64,000 nt of DNA, taken from assembly GCF_029392855.1 (NCBI RefSeq), contig NZ_CP113945.1, forward strand, positions 1,488,001 through 1,552,000. The letters run 5' to 3'. Positions 8,188-16,839 of this stretch are shown here, one piece after another. How positions within the stretch are numbered: the stretch's first letter is position 1; every line of letters begins with the position of its first letter. This DNA comes from Lactobacillus sp. ESL0680. Its GTDB lineage: Bacteria > Bacillota > Bacilli > Lactobacillales > Lactobacillaceae. The translations under genes were made by a program, and so were the position numbers. The notes under the pieces were generated by a model. The model saw only the letters and a list, made by a program, of their open reading frames with translations. It did no database searches and had not been told where the DNA came from.

Positions 8188-8840
8188 TATTCGTACGCCT
8201 CCTCAAACTGAGCCATCTTGCCCTGCTCAATCGTACCAGCATTTAAATACAGATAATCCTTCATATATTTACGTGCCAGCGGCACATCATGGGTCACAAA
8301 TAAAACGGTAATTTGATGTTTTTCATTTAAATGCTGAATTAGACCCATCAATTCATCTTTAGCTACTGGGTCAAGACTGGCAGTTGCTTCATCCAAAATA
8401 ATCACGTTGGGATTATCAAGCAGAGCCTGCGCCAAGTATGCGCGCTGCTTTTGCCCACCAGAAGCTTCGCCCATTCGAGTATTTCTAATAGGATATAAAT
8501 TAGTTTCTTCAAGTTGGGTTTTAATCGCCTGCTTAATTTTACCGGTTTTAATCACCGGCGTGTTTAACGCGATAAAGGCCTCAATTGACAATGGGTATTC
8601 CGCATCGATATTGCGAAATTGTGGTACATAACCTAACCGAACCCCCTGGGAGAACTTAAACGATCCACTTGTCGGAGCCAACATCTTCATCAAAATATTA
8701 ATCAGCGTCGTCTTACCAGCACCATTAGGGCCTAAAAGTGCCGTCATCGAGCCCGCTTTTAATTTGAAACTTAGATCAGTAAAAACTTCCTGCTTATCAA
8801 ATCTCATCCCGAGATTATTTACTTCTAAAATATCGGCCAC
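8187..8840 (-). CDS. znuC: Zinc-type ABC transporter ATP-binding protein
   Basis: 217 residues. Walker A is LGPNGAGKTT, the Q-loop region GYVPQFRNID is typical of metal importers of this class, the signature is ASGGQKQR (a variant of LSGGQ), Walker B is VIILDEATASLDP, and the switch histidine is in FVTHDV. The start is GTG at 8840 with AGGAAG about 10 bases upstream. It lies 24 bases after the amidase gene and overlaps the permease by one base, so all four genes appear co-transcribed. Confidence 0.88.
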   Translation of the reverse strand: MADILEVNNLGMRFDKQEVFTDLSFKLKAGSMTALLGPNGAGKTTLINILMKMLAPTSGSFKFSQGVRLGYVPQFRNIDAEYPLSIEAFIALNTPVIKTGKIKQAIKTQLEETNLYPIRNTRMGEASGGQKQRAYLAQALLDNPNVIILDEATASLDPVAKDELMGLIQHLNEKHQITVLFVTHDVPLARKYMKDYLYLNAGTIEQGKMAQFEEAYE

Positions 8841-8864
8841 GCTTGCACTTCTTCCTGTCTTACC

Positions 8865-9986
8865 CTAAAAATTACCAACTTTAACAAATTCATTAACATC
8901 AATCTGGTAGTACTTGTGACCCGCAATCTTCACTCTACCGCCGTAAGTTCTTACATAGTTACGCCGATATAGTTTATTGCTGCCAATGCGATAACCATTA
9001 GCATTGTATAGATAAGCATTATGTCTAATTTGACGCAACTTGCCCTCAACGTTGCTGGCAACAACAAATTGATTTGAACCAATTTGCAGATATTTTCTGC
9101 CGTCAATTGTCTGGTCGCCATACAAAGTTAACTTAGTACCGGCCTTTTTCATTGCAGCATCGGTAACGTTGCCCTTTTCATCATAGACTAAGGCATCGTG
9201 CATCAAAATTTTAGTTCCAGTTGGCTTAGGTAAAGTTGCAGCTGGTTTATTAGCTTCCGGCTTGTTGGCTGGCTTATCAGTAGTTGCACTAGTAGTACCA
9301 GTTGGTCCCTGTTGGTCGTAATAATACTTCACAAGGTTATAGAAGTCATCCATCGAATAACCCCATTTGGCAAAGTAACCGTCAGGATCCGTGTGGTCAG
9401 TGCCGCCCAAAAATTGACTAACAGCGTGGTGTGACCAGATTGTGCCTTGGCCATCATGAACGGCATTATCTGGCTGCAAACCATAATGGTGCAGCAGATT
9501 TGCCGCATAAATGGCATCATTATTAACGCCCTTAGCAAAGTCAGCAGCGTTATTTTCCTCACATAATTCTACTTGGATAAAACGATCATTGGCCTGCGGT
9601 CCCGCACCCCAAGTACCATTGTCAGGCGACATCATTTGGATAACGCCCGTGCGGTCAACAAAGGCATGTACGTACGAATAGATATTCATCCATTCACGAT
9701 TAAAGTAAACAGCTTCATCATGAGCTGTTGCGTTTGGCGTTGCCGTCTCGTGAATTACAATCCCCTCTGGCTTACCATTGCGATAAGGAACTTCACTTCC
9801 AGCAAAAGAATTATACTTAATGCCCTCTTGTGCCAGCATCTTATCCGCATAAGTCACACCACCATAACTGTCTTGCTTAGCCAAATCATTGGTCGAACTA
9901 GCTTGAACTTGAACTGCCAGTGGAGCAGCTTGAGATGCTGTGGTAACTGTCGCTGCTAATGCCAAAGCCGTAATTAATTTTTTCAT
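8865..9986 (-). CDS. Secreted N-acetylmuramoyl-L-alanine amidase with two SLAP repeats
   Basis: 373 residues. A Sec signal peptide (about 1-30) precedes an Amidase_2/PGRP-type catalytic domain (about 75-225). Candidate zinc ligands lie in GIVIHETATPN and WSHHAVSQ, and the domain ends DHTDPDGYFAKWG. After a Pro/Lys/Thr linker come two SLAP repeats of the S-layer type, each starting with MHDALVYD- or RHNAYLYN-like sequence, which anchor proteins to the wall. The enzyme cleaves the glycan-peptide amide bond of peptidoglycan. It sits between the binding-protein and ATPase genes of a zinc importer, and the amidase family itself needs zinc, which makes zinc-responsive expression plausible. A close paralog is at 46193. 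Confidence 0.9.
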   Translation of the reverse strand: MKKLITALALAATVTTASQAAPLAVQVQASSTNDLAKQDSYGGVTYADKMLAQEGIKYNSFAGSEVPYRNGKPEGIVIHETATPNATAHDEAVYFNREWMNIYSYVHAFVDRTGVIQMMSPDNGTWGAGPQANDRFIQVELCEENNAADFAKGVNNDAIYAANLLHHYGLQPDNAVHDGQGTIWSHHAVSQFLGGTDHTDPDGYFAKWGYSMDDFYNLVKYYYDQQGPTGTTSATTDKPANKPEANKPAATLPKPTGTKILMHDALVYDEKGNVTDAAMKKAGTKLTLYGDQTIDGRKYLQIGSNQFVVASNVEGKLRQIRHNAYLYNANGYRIGSNKLYRRNYVRTYGGRVKIAGHKYYQIDVNEFVKVGNF

Positions 9987-10005
9987 TTTGAATGTTCTCC
10001 TTTAA

Positions 10006-10893
10006 TTATTTGCGTGCCACTTGGGCTAACTTTTGATAATTTGCTGTCATCCAATTCAGATACGTCATGTTATCAGGTAATGTTTCCCGCACTTTTAAAA
10101 TTGGAATTTGTTGTTCTTGAGCCAGTTTAACAAAATTATTCACCGTTGAACTTGAAGTTTGTTCATTATCAACAAAGAAAGCGATCTTCCGTTCTTTAAT
10201 TGCAGTCGTCATTTTTTGAATTGTCTCTGGACTAGGATCAGTATTATTTTGGATTGCCTGCTCAAACTCGCGGTCGCCTACTTTTAGATGAGCCGCAGCC
10301 AATGCGTAGTCAAAAACGGGTTCACTTACATAAACTGGCTTACTGCTTTGGCCGTCAATCTTACTAGCAATCTTTTCAATCATGGCCACCTTAGCTAAAT
10401 AATGCTGACCATGATTGCGGTAATATGCCGCATGCTTAGGATCCTTCTTGCTTAACTTCGCTACTAAATAATTAACATATTTTGTTGGCATGTCTAAGTT
10501 GTACCAAATATGCGGATTATCACCTTTTTTCAGGCCCATTAAGTCTTCGCCAACCCAAACCGGCTTCTTTTCAACCGCGGAAGATAGCTTATCCATCCAG
10601 CTATCATAACCTAAGCCGTTCGCCACAACAATATCTGCCGTTGATAATTCCTTAGCATCGTTAGTTGTCGGTTCAAAATCGTGCGGATCCATTGCCGCCT
10701 TTTTGATAATAGCATCAGCCTTACCATATTTACCCACAACATTTTGAGCAATATCTGCATAAATATTAGTCGTCGTGACGATTGAGATTTTGGCACTCTT
10801 TTTTGGCTGCTGCACGCACCCACTGAGTGTCAATATCAGGACAGCAAACAGACTTACCACAGCAAACCATTTTTGTGATTTCTTCATATCCAT
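10006..10893 (-). CDS. znuA: Zinc-type ABC transporter substrate-binding lipoprotein (ZnuA/AdcA-like)
   Basis: 295 residues with a lipoprotein signal (LSGC, Cys near residue 26). It is a cluster A-I metal-binding protein: candidate ligands are the histidines in MDPHDFEP and NPHIWYN, the glutamate in SEPVFDY and the aspartate in FFVDNEQ. There is no His-rich loop, so it is a compact form. It delivers metal to the permease encoded three genes later. A second ATG four bases on (giving MKKSQKW) is a plausible alternative start. The upstream region carries Zur-like operators, so repression by the divergent Fur-family regulator is likely. Confidence 0.88.
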   Translation of the reverse strand: MDMKKSQKWFAVVSLFAVLILTLSGCVQQPKKSAKISIVTTTNIYADIAQNVVGKYGKADAIIKKAAMDPHDFEPTTNDAKELSTADIVVANGLGYDSWMDKLSSAVEKKPVWVGEDLMGLKKGDNPHIWYNLDMPTKYVNYLVAKLSKKDPKHAAYYRNHGQHYLAKVAMIEKIASKIDGQSSKPVYVSEPVFDYALAAAHLKVGDREFEQAIQNNTDPSPETIQKMTTAIKERKIAFFVDNEQTSSSTVNNFVKLAQEQQIPILKVRETLPDNMTYLNWMTANYQKLAQVARK

Positions 10894-10948
10894 CTCTTTT
10901 CTCGCTGTTAATTTTCTTCGCTAAATTCTATTTCAATCTATATAAGTA

Positions 10949-10962
10949 TTAATCATAATTAA
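10949..10962. promoter_or_regulatory. Zur-like half-palindrome 1
   Basis: TTAATCATAATTAA, one mismatch from the site at 11042-11055 (TTAATCGTAATTAA). It is closest to znuA. Confidence 0.45.
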
Positions 10963-11025
10963 AAACCATTATACACTAAAATCTGTGCTGCTATTGTGGT
11001 TGCCAGTTAGGTAAAACGGATTTTA

Positions 11026-11081
11026 ACAGATAGCTGCATCCTTAATCGTAATTAATACTATTTAAGTTAAACGCTATCTGT
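11026..11081. promoter_or_regulatory. Zur-like operator inside a larger inverted repeat
   Basis: The core AATCGTAAT-T-AATACTATT (from 11043) fits the Bacillus Zur 9-1-9 layout, with 7 of 9 bases symmetric. It is flanked by ACAGATAGC (11026-11034) and GCTATCTGT (11073-11081), whose shared centre coincides with that of the core. TATTTTTTG follows on the plus strand. Confidence 0.55.
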
Positions 11082-11142
11082 ATTTTTTGTCAACAGCCAC
11101 TATGTCAGCTTAAATTTCAGCTGCCGCTAACCCCAGCTAGAT

Positions 11143-11163
11143 TAAATCGTAACTAAGTCTATT
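11143..11163. promoter_or_regulatory. Zur-like motif 3
   Basis: TAAATCGTAACTAA, two mismatches from the 11042 motif, and followed like it by CTATTT. Positioned upstream of the Fur-family gene. Confidence 0.4.
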
Positions 11164-11273
11164 TGGTAAAAATACCTACCATCAATCTTGAGCCTGATTA
11201 GTTTTTTATGAATAAAGATGTTAAACTAGTAATGCTAAATTTTGCACATCACACGAGCACGGGAGCATGATTA

Positions 11274-11705
11274 ATGGATAAATTGACAATCGCGTTAAAT
11301 ATTTTAAAAACTAATCATTATAAATTAACCAAGCAACGCCAAGAGCTGCTTACTTATCTCTATCAGTACTCGGATTACTACCTATCCTTAACCCAGCTCG
11401 ATAAACATTTACGCCAGCATTTTTCTAAGATGAGTCACGATACAATTTACCGCAATGTTAAGGAAATGCAGGAAATTGGCATTGTGGAAACCAAAATGTT
11501 TCCCAATGGTCTCCGTGTCAAATTCCAATGCGACTTTATCGCTTCTAACCACAGCCATTTTATTTGTCAAGAATGTGGGCGTACGATTGAGTTACCATTG
11601 CCCAACTTTAACAGTGTGAACGTGCAGCTGGTCGGATTTCAAATTGATGATTACCAAGTAGAAATTCACGGTTTATGCGATCAATGTCAACTTAAAAGCC
11701 AATAA
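11274..11705 (+). CDS. zur: Fur-family metalloregulator, probable Zur
   Basis: 143 residues: an N-terminal winged helix (about 1-80, with SHDTIYRNVKEMQEIGIV as the recognition part) and a metal-sensing dimerisation domain with CQEC (C98, C101) and CDQC (C135, C138), which form the structural zinc site. The histidines in SNHSHF belong to the sensory region. Fur-family members sense iron, zinc, manganese or peroxide. The divergent zinc importer and the Zur-like operators between them favour Zur; PerR cannot be excluded by sequence alone. GGGAG sits 8 bases before the ATG. Confidence 0.8.
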   Translation: MDKLTIALNILKTNHYKLTKQRQELLTYLYQYSDYYLSLTQLDKHLRQHFSKMSHDTIYRNVKEMQEIGIVETKMFPNGLRVKFQCDFIASNHSHFICQECGRTIELPLPNFNSVNVQLVGFQIDDYQVEIHGLCDQCQLKSQ

Positions 11706-11737
11706 AAATAGAGCAGCAAGTCAGCTGCTCTATTTTT
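11704..11737. terminator. Bidirectional terminator between the Fur-family gene and fruA
   Basis: AAAAATAGAGCAGC / GCTGCTCTATTTTT, 14-bp perfect stem with a 6-base loop, flanked by A/T runs usable in both directions. Confidence 0.92.
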
Positions 11738-11747
11738 ATTTTCAATT

Positions 11748-13685
11748 TTACTTATCCACCGGTTTTTTCCACAAGCCTAAGATTACTCCAGCAACAAGTG
11801 AACCAATAATTGTTGCCACAAAGTATAAAACAATGTGGTTAGCCAGTGGCGATACCCACAAGCCGCCGTGAGGTGCAGGCACACCAATCCGCCAAAGACC
11901 AACTAAGGCACCACCAACAGCTGAACCAATGATACACGATGGAATAACGTGACCAGCATCGGCTGCCGCAAACGGAATTGCCCCCTCAGTAATAAAGGAA
12001 AAGCCTAAGATCCAGTTAGTAACACCGGCGTGGCGTTCATCTTCAGTGTACTTGTTCTTAAAGAACGTTGTCGCAATCGCAGTCGCAAACGGCGGTACCA
12101 TCCCACCGACCATTACAGCAGCCATCATCACAGCGGCAACCGTTGAGTGCGGGTCATTAGCAAAGGCACCAGAAGCAAAGACATAAGCAGCCTTATTGAA
12201 CGGGCCACCCATATCAATTGACATCATCGCTGCTAAGATCATGGTCAAGACAACCAAGTTGCCGGTTCCCATTTTATTTAAGAAGTTAGTAATCGCAAAG
12301 TTAATACTACTAAAAATCGGGTTAACAATGTAATACATAATTAAGGCGATTAATAACAAACTCAATATCGGGTATATCAGCATTGGCTTCATTCCCTCAA
12401 GCGACTTTGGTATCTTGGTACACAACTTTTTCAAGCCAACTACTAGGTATCCAGCAATAAATCCAGAAGCTAAACCACCCAGAAAACCAGCCGGTGATTT
12501 GGCATTAGTGATTACGTTGGCTACATAAGTGCCACCGTAAGAGCCACTATAAACAGTCGCCATAAACCCGCCGACAAAACCCGGCATCAATGCCGGCAAA
12601 TCACCGATTGACTCAGCGATATAACCTGACAAAATCGGTACCATAAAGGCAAAGGCCATGTTTCCGGCATTATTAAGAAAGATGAAGGCTGGTGATTTTG
12701 GTCCACCGGCATAATTTTCCACAATAAAGGAAATCGCCATCAAAATCCCGCCGCCGATAACAAACGGCAACATGTGAGAAACACCATTCATCAAGTTTTG
12801 ATAAATTGAACCCCAGACGCCCTTCTTTGAGCTGTCACTATCATCAGCCTTACTGTCTGAATGATAAACATTCGCCTTGCCTTCCAGAATGGTTTTAACC
12901 AACTCGTCGGGCTTATTAATCCCGTCAACTACCGGTCGACTAATCAATGGTTTGCCATCAAAACGTGGCATATCAACCTTTTTATCGGAAGCAATCACGA
13001 CACCTTGTGCGCGACTGATTTCTTCAGGAGTCAGTTTATCCTTAACGCCTTCTGAACCATTGGTCTCAATTCTGACATCAGCGCCGAGCTTGTTGCCGGC
13101 TTTAATCAGCGCTTCTTGCGCCATATAAGTGTGGGCAATTCCGTTAATGCAGGCTGTTACCCCAACAATCAGTGGCTTATTGCTGGCGCTACTCTTTGCT
13201 TGACTTGCCGCTTGCTTTTCGGCATCACTCTTAGATTCAGCTTGTTCAAACAGGGCGATTACTTCCTTAGGTGTTTGTGCCAATTTCAGTGCACTAACCA
13301 AATCAGGATTAATTAGTAGTCCCGATAACTTAGCTAAGGCTTCAAGGTGCGTGTTATCAGCACCAGCTGGCGCGGTAATCATGAAAAACAGGTAAACTGG
13401 CTTGCCATCAAGTGAATTATAATCAATTCCCTGTTTACTTTTAGCAAACAACACCCGCGCCTTGTTAATTGACTTGTTGCGCGCATGCGGCATCGCAATA
13501 CCATCGCCAATCCCAGTTGTCGACTCATCTTCGCGCTCCCAAATCGACTTAATGAACTCATCTTCATTATTGACAATTCCGGTCTGCACTTCGAGGTCGG
13601 CCATCTCCTTAATCGCATCTTCCTTATTCGTTGCCTTCAGCGACATAATCATAGATTCAGGAGCTAAAATATCTTTGATTTTCAT
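11748..13685 (-). CDS. fruA: Fructose-specific PTS transporter EIIABC
   Basis: 645 residues in the order EIIA (about 1-150, phosphorylated His in AMPHARN), EIIB (about 170-270, active Cys in GVTACINGIAHTYMA) and EIIC (about 285-640, a membrane domain with many helices, GGFMATVYSG and GVPAPHGG). It imports fructose and delivers fructose-1-phosphate to the kinase encoded just upstream. Third gene of fruR-fruK-fruA; 15 bases separate it from fruK, with AAAGGAG before the ATG. Confidence 0.96.
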   Translation of the reverse strand: MKIKDILAPESMIMSLKATNKEDAIKEMADLEVQTGIVNNEDEFIKSIWEREDESTTGIGDGIAMPHARNKSINKARVLFAKSKQGIDYNSLDGKPVYLFFMITAPAGADNTHLEALAKLSGLLINPDLVSALKLAQTPKEVIALFEQAESKSDAEKQAASQAKSSASNKPLIVGVTACINGIAHTYMAQEALIKAGNKLGADVRIETNGSEGVKDKLTPEEISRAQGVVIASDKKVDMPRFDGKPLISRPVVDGINKPDELVKTILEGKANVYHSDSKADDSDSSKKGVWGSIYQNLMNGVSHMLPFVIGGGILMAISFIVENYAGGPKSPAFIFLNNAGNMAFAFMVPILSGYIAESIGDLPALMPGFVGGFMATVYSGSYGGTYVANVITNAKSPAGFLGGLASGFIAGYLVVGLKKLCTKIPKSLEGMKPMLIYPILSLLLIALIMYYIVNPIFSSINFAITNFLNKMGTGNLVVLTMILAAMMSIDMGGPFNKAAYVFASGAFANDPHSTVAAVMMAAVMVGGMVPPFATAIATTFFKNKYTEDERHAGVTNWILGFSFITEGAIPFAAADAGHVIPSCIIGSAVGGALVGLWRIGVPAPHGGLWVSPLANHIVLYFVATIIGSLVAGVILGLWKKPVDK

Positions 13686-13700
13686 AGCTAATTCTCCTTT

Positions 13701-14615
13701 TTATGAAATCTGCTCTACCTTAATTTGCGGCAAAACCGCATCAATCTGACTTTTAACCGCAATATCCTTAGTAAAGGCAGTCGCGGCACCACAGGCCATC
13801 CCAATACGAAAACTTTCTTTAGGATTACCACTCTTAACATAACTGCCAACAAAGCCAGCAATCATTGAGTCTCCAGCACCAACGGAGTTAACAGCTATAC
13901 CAACAGCAGCCGGAGCATGATAAACATGTTCCTTGGTTATTAAATAGCCTCCCTGAGCAGCTAGCGACACCATGACATTTTGGGCTCCCTTGTCTAGCAG
14001 CTTTCGGGCACAAGTCAGCATCTCTTGGTCGCTGTTAAAAGTCGTATTAAACATATCCGCCAATTCATGATGATTGGGCTTAACTACCAGCGGCTCATAA
14101 CTCAAAGTATCTAAGAGTGCTTGCCCAGTTGTATCAATCACAAATTCAGCACCAGCCTTTTTAATTAGCGGCAGCAACTTTTGATAAAAATCGACCGGCA
14201 AATTTGGCGCTAAAGACCCACTTAAAACAACAATATCGCCAGCTTGTAAGTCGCTAAAGCGGTCTTCAAAAGCCGCAACTTCTGCAGGTGCAATCGCGGG
14301 ACCGGCGGCATTAATTTCCGTTTCCTGCTCGGCATGCACCTTAACGTTCACCCGCGTCAAATCTTTGATGGTCACAAAGTCGTTGACAATTCGGTGCTGA
14401 TTCAATTGGCGCACTAATTCCTTACCAGTAAAGCCGCCGACAAATCCCCAAGCCGTGTTTTCAATTCCTAGCTGATTAAGAATTTGTGACACATTAATGC
14501 CCTTGCCGCCAGCCAAAAAGGTCGCATCTTGTGTACGGTTCACTGCACCAGGAATAACTTTTTGCGGCTGCATGACATAATCCAAAGCTGGATTAACAGT
14601 AACTGTATAAATCAT
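13701..14615 (-). CDS. fruK: 1-phosphofructokinase
   Basis: 304 residues of the PfkB sugar-kinase family. It begins MIYTVTVNPALDYVM, has AGGKGINVSQIL near residue 35, and carries the family's C-terminal catalytic signature NSVGAGDSMIAGF near 245. It phosphorylates fructose-1-phosphate to fructose-1,6-bisphosphate. The start overlaps the fruR stop by one base (TAATG), indicating translational coupling. Confidence 0.95.
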   Translation of the reverse strand: MIYTVTVNPALDYVMQPQKVIPGAVNRTQDATFLAGGKGINVSQILNQLGIENTAWGFVGGFTGKELVRQLNQHRIVNDFVTIKDLTRVNVKVHAEQETEINAAGPAIAPAEVAAFEDRFSDLQAGDIVVLSGSLAPNLPVDFYQKLLPLIKKAGAEFVIDTTGQALLDTLSYEPLVVKPNHHELADMFNTTFNSDQEMLTCARKLLDKGAQNVMVSLAAQGGYLITKEHVYHAPAAVGIAVNSVGAGDSMIAGFVGSYVKSGNPKESFRIGMACGAATAFTKDIAVKSQIDAVLPQIKVEQIS

Positions 14616-15370
14616 TATTTTGCCTCCTTTAAATCAATTTCGTGAGGTAGTATCTGCCTTTGCTCATTCGTTAGGTCAGTCGTAATTACACTGACATCTT
14701 GACTATTAGCAAAAATCGCGAAGTTGCGTTCACCAATTTTAGAAGCATCAGTCAAAACATAAGTGTGTCGCGCCTGAAGAATTTCCATTTTTTTCATCGC
14801 TGCTTCTTCTGGATCAGGTGTGGTCAAGTTGCCTTCCTGATCTAACCCGTTAGTCCCAACAAAGCTAGCGGCAAACTTCATCCCCTCTAGCTGCCTAATC
14901 GCTGATTGACCAACAACCGCGTGAGTATCATCTTTGACACGTCCGCCTAATAGGATCGTGTCAAGTTCATGATTTAATGCCCCTAATGCTGTCTCCAGAC
15001 CATTAGTCACAATCGTAACGTGAGGAATATCCGCCAAAAATGGCACCATTTCATAAGCCGTCGTCCCCGCATCAATAAAGATATAATCATTTTCATGAAC
15101 AAAATGTTCCACTGCATAACGGGCAATTTTTATTTTCGCTTCATGGTTCATACTAAAACGAATATGCTGGGACACATCATGCGCGAAATTTTTCACAGAT
15201 TGTGCACCGCCATGGATTCTTTTAAGTAGTCCCTGTTGCTCTAACTGAATCAAATCACGGCGAATTGTCGATTCTGATGTGTTGGTAATCGTCGATAAAT
15301 CCTTGACCTGACACATTTCGTGTTGATTCACATAATTCTCAATAATTTTTTGCCTTTCTTGCGTTAACAT
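14615..15370 (-). CDS. fruR: DeoR-family repressor of the fructose operon
   Basis: 251 residues: an N-terminal DeoR helix-turn-helix (SESTIRRDLIQLEQQGLL) and a C-terminal sugar-phosphate sensor of the ISOCOT fold (DYIFIDAGTTAYEM, TNGLETA, LLGGRV, VGTNGLD). In other lactic acid bacteria this regulator senses fructose-1-phosphate. The start is ATG at 15370, 5 bases after GAGGTGG; a longer frame to 15388 lacks this site. Tandem operator-like repeats lie in its promoter, so autoregulation is likely. Confidence 0.92.
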   Translation of the reverse strand: MLTQERQKIIENYVNQHEMCQVKDLSTITNTSESTIRRDLIQLEQQGLLKRIHGGAQSVKNFAHDVSQHIRFSMNHEAKIKIARYAVEHFVHENDYIFIDAGTTAYEMVPFLADIPHVTIVTNGLETALGALNHELDTILLGGRVKDDTHAVVGQSAIRQLEGMKFAASFVGTNGLDQEGNLTTPDPEEAAMKKMEILQARHTYVLTDASKIGERNFAIFANSQDVSVITTDLTNEQRQILPHEIDLKEAK

Positions 15371-15390
15371 TCTATCCACCTCTTGCACAT

Positions 15391-15443
15391 ATTGTATTCG
15401 GTTCCATCACCAAAATCAATCATTTTAGTGCAAAATCATTCAT
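15391..15443 (-). promoter_or_regulatory. fru operon promoter with tandem FruR-like operators
   Basis: TTGATT (-35, 15419-15414), 17 bases, TACAAT (-10, 15396-15391). Two 13-base direct repeats, ATGATTGATTTTG (15423-15411) and ATGAATGATTTTG (15443-15431), differ at one base and are exactly 20 bp apart. The nearer one covers the -35 element. Confidence 0.7.
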
Positions 15444-15473
15444 TTTTATTCAAAGATGCGCATAAATAGCTAT

Positions 15474-15505
15474 AAAAAGAGCACTAACCCGAAAAGATTA
15501 GCGCT
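15474..15505 (-). terminator. Terminator of the M20 amidohydrolase gene
   Basis: AGCACTAA (15480-15487) / TTAGCGCT (15498-15505), 8 bp with one G-U, then CTTTTTATA on the minus strand. Confidence 0.75.
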
Positions 15506-15511
15506 TTTTAA

Positions 15512-16702
15512 TTAAGCTAATAAATAATCAACGGTTGCCATGCCGGCTGCTTTTACCGCAATCAACATACAACGTTCATCCAACATAAAGTTAGGACTAT
15601 GGTGCGGATGAGTCTGACCATCAGCAACATCACACCCAACATATAAAAAAGTACACGGCTTTTGCAAAGCATAATAAGAAAAATCTTCGGAAGGATCTTG
15701 GGCGCCAAAATCTCTGACTTCTTTAATTTCCGGAATATTCGGTAGTTCCTTTTGTAAGTTGGCAACAACCTGCTTAGTAAAATCGGGATCATTATATAGC
15801 ACTGGTACATCCTTGATAATTTCATATTCAGCTTTAACGCCAAACATTGCCTCTGTTCCCGTAATTAACTTCTTGAGCTGCTCATGAATAAGTGTCCGCG
15901 TCTTTTCCTTCATGATTCGAATATCACCCTTTAGTGTGACCGTCTCTTTAATGGCATTACTAGTGCCAACGCCATCAAATGAACCGACCGTAATACTAGC
16001 GTGATCGGCTGGCTCAACTCGCCGAGAAACGATTGTTTGTAAGGCAGTCACAAAATAAGATCCAGCAACAATGGCATCATTTGACAATTGCGGCATTGAG
16101 CCATGACCACCTTTACCGATAAATTTAACCGTAAAGTTCGAGCGACCAGTTTGACTTTCACCTAAATGATAAGCAACCGAACCAACAGGCATTGTTGACA
16201 TCACGTGAATCCCGATCACATTATCAACATTATCCAAAACGCTGCCGGCAATCATTGCTTGGGCACCACTTGGAGCCTTTTCTTCGGCAGGTTGATGAAT
16301 AATCCTAATCGAACCCCGCAATTTATCCTTGAGCGCGATTAGATTTTTAGCTAAAACCATTAAATAAGCAGTATGGGCGTCATGGCCACAGGCATGCATT
16401 ACGCCAGAATTTTGCGACTTAAACGGCAACCGACTGTCTTCCTGAACAGCCAAGCCATCAAAATCAGCCCGCAGCCCAAGTTTGCGTCCAGGTTTGCCAC
16501 TGTCAATATCTACAGTAATACCAAACCCTGACCCGCAATCCTTAACCGTGCAGTCTAAGCCATCATAAAAATGCTTAATATAATCATGAGTTTCTTGCTC
16601 TTCATTTGATAATTCAGGGTGAGCATGTAAATGCCGACGAATTTCGATCATTTCGGCTTGGTCATGATCTAATCGCTCTAATAATTCTTCTTTAACAGTC
16701 AT
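15512..16702 (-). CDS. M20D amidohydrolase (hippurate/N-acetyl-diaminopimelate hydrolase-like)
   Basis: 396 residues. The family signatures are RRHLHAHPELS near residue 23, GLRADFDGLAVQE, MHACGHDAHTAY (Cys and His metal ligands near 105), HQPAEEKAPSGA, GIHVMST and the late HHSPNF. These enzymes remove acyl groups from amino acids, for example N-acetyl-diaminopimelate or hippurate; the substrate is not predictable. It is a different M20 branch from the ArgE/DapE-type protein at 2119. Monocistronic, with its own terminator and AAGGAG before the ATG. Confidence 0.88.
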   Translation of the reverse strand: MTVKEELLERLDHDQAEMIEIRRHLHAHPELSNEEQETHDYIKHFYDGLDCTVKDCGSGFGITVDIDSGKPGRKLGLRADFDGLAVQEDSRLPFKSQNSGVMHACGHDAHTAYLMVLAKNLIALKDKLRGSIRIIHQPAEEKAPSGAQAMIAGSVLDNVDNVIGIHVMSTMPVGSVAYHLGESQTGRSNFTVKFIGKGGHGSMPQLSNDAIVAGSYFVTALQTIVSRRVEPADHASITVGSFDGVGTSNAIKETVTLKGDIRIMKEKTRTLIHEQLKKLITGTEAMFGVKAEYEIIKDVPVLYNDPDFTKQVVANLQKELPNIPEIKEVRDFGAQDPSEDFSYYALQKPCTFLYVGCDVADGQTHPHHSPNFMLDERCMLIAVKAAGMATVDYLLA

Positions 16703-16839
16703 TTAATTCTCCTTATTAATCCTAAGACATCACAGTTAATTCAATTATACGTCACAATTTTGCTAGTACTAAAAATGGACTGGCTTCTTGTGCTAAAATT
16801 AAAAGGTTGTCTTTAATAAATAGTAAGGAAGTTTAATCA

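Larger units (their letters stand above)
10894..11273. other. Divergent regulatory region between znuA and the Fur-family gene
   Basis: 380 bases with no convincing ORF. It holds three related Zur-like motifs (around 10949, 11042 and 11143) and a nested inverted repeat at 11026-11081. Promoters for both directions must lie here; I could not choose them confidently. Confidence 0.6.
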
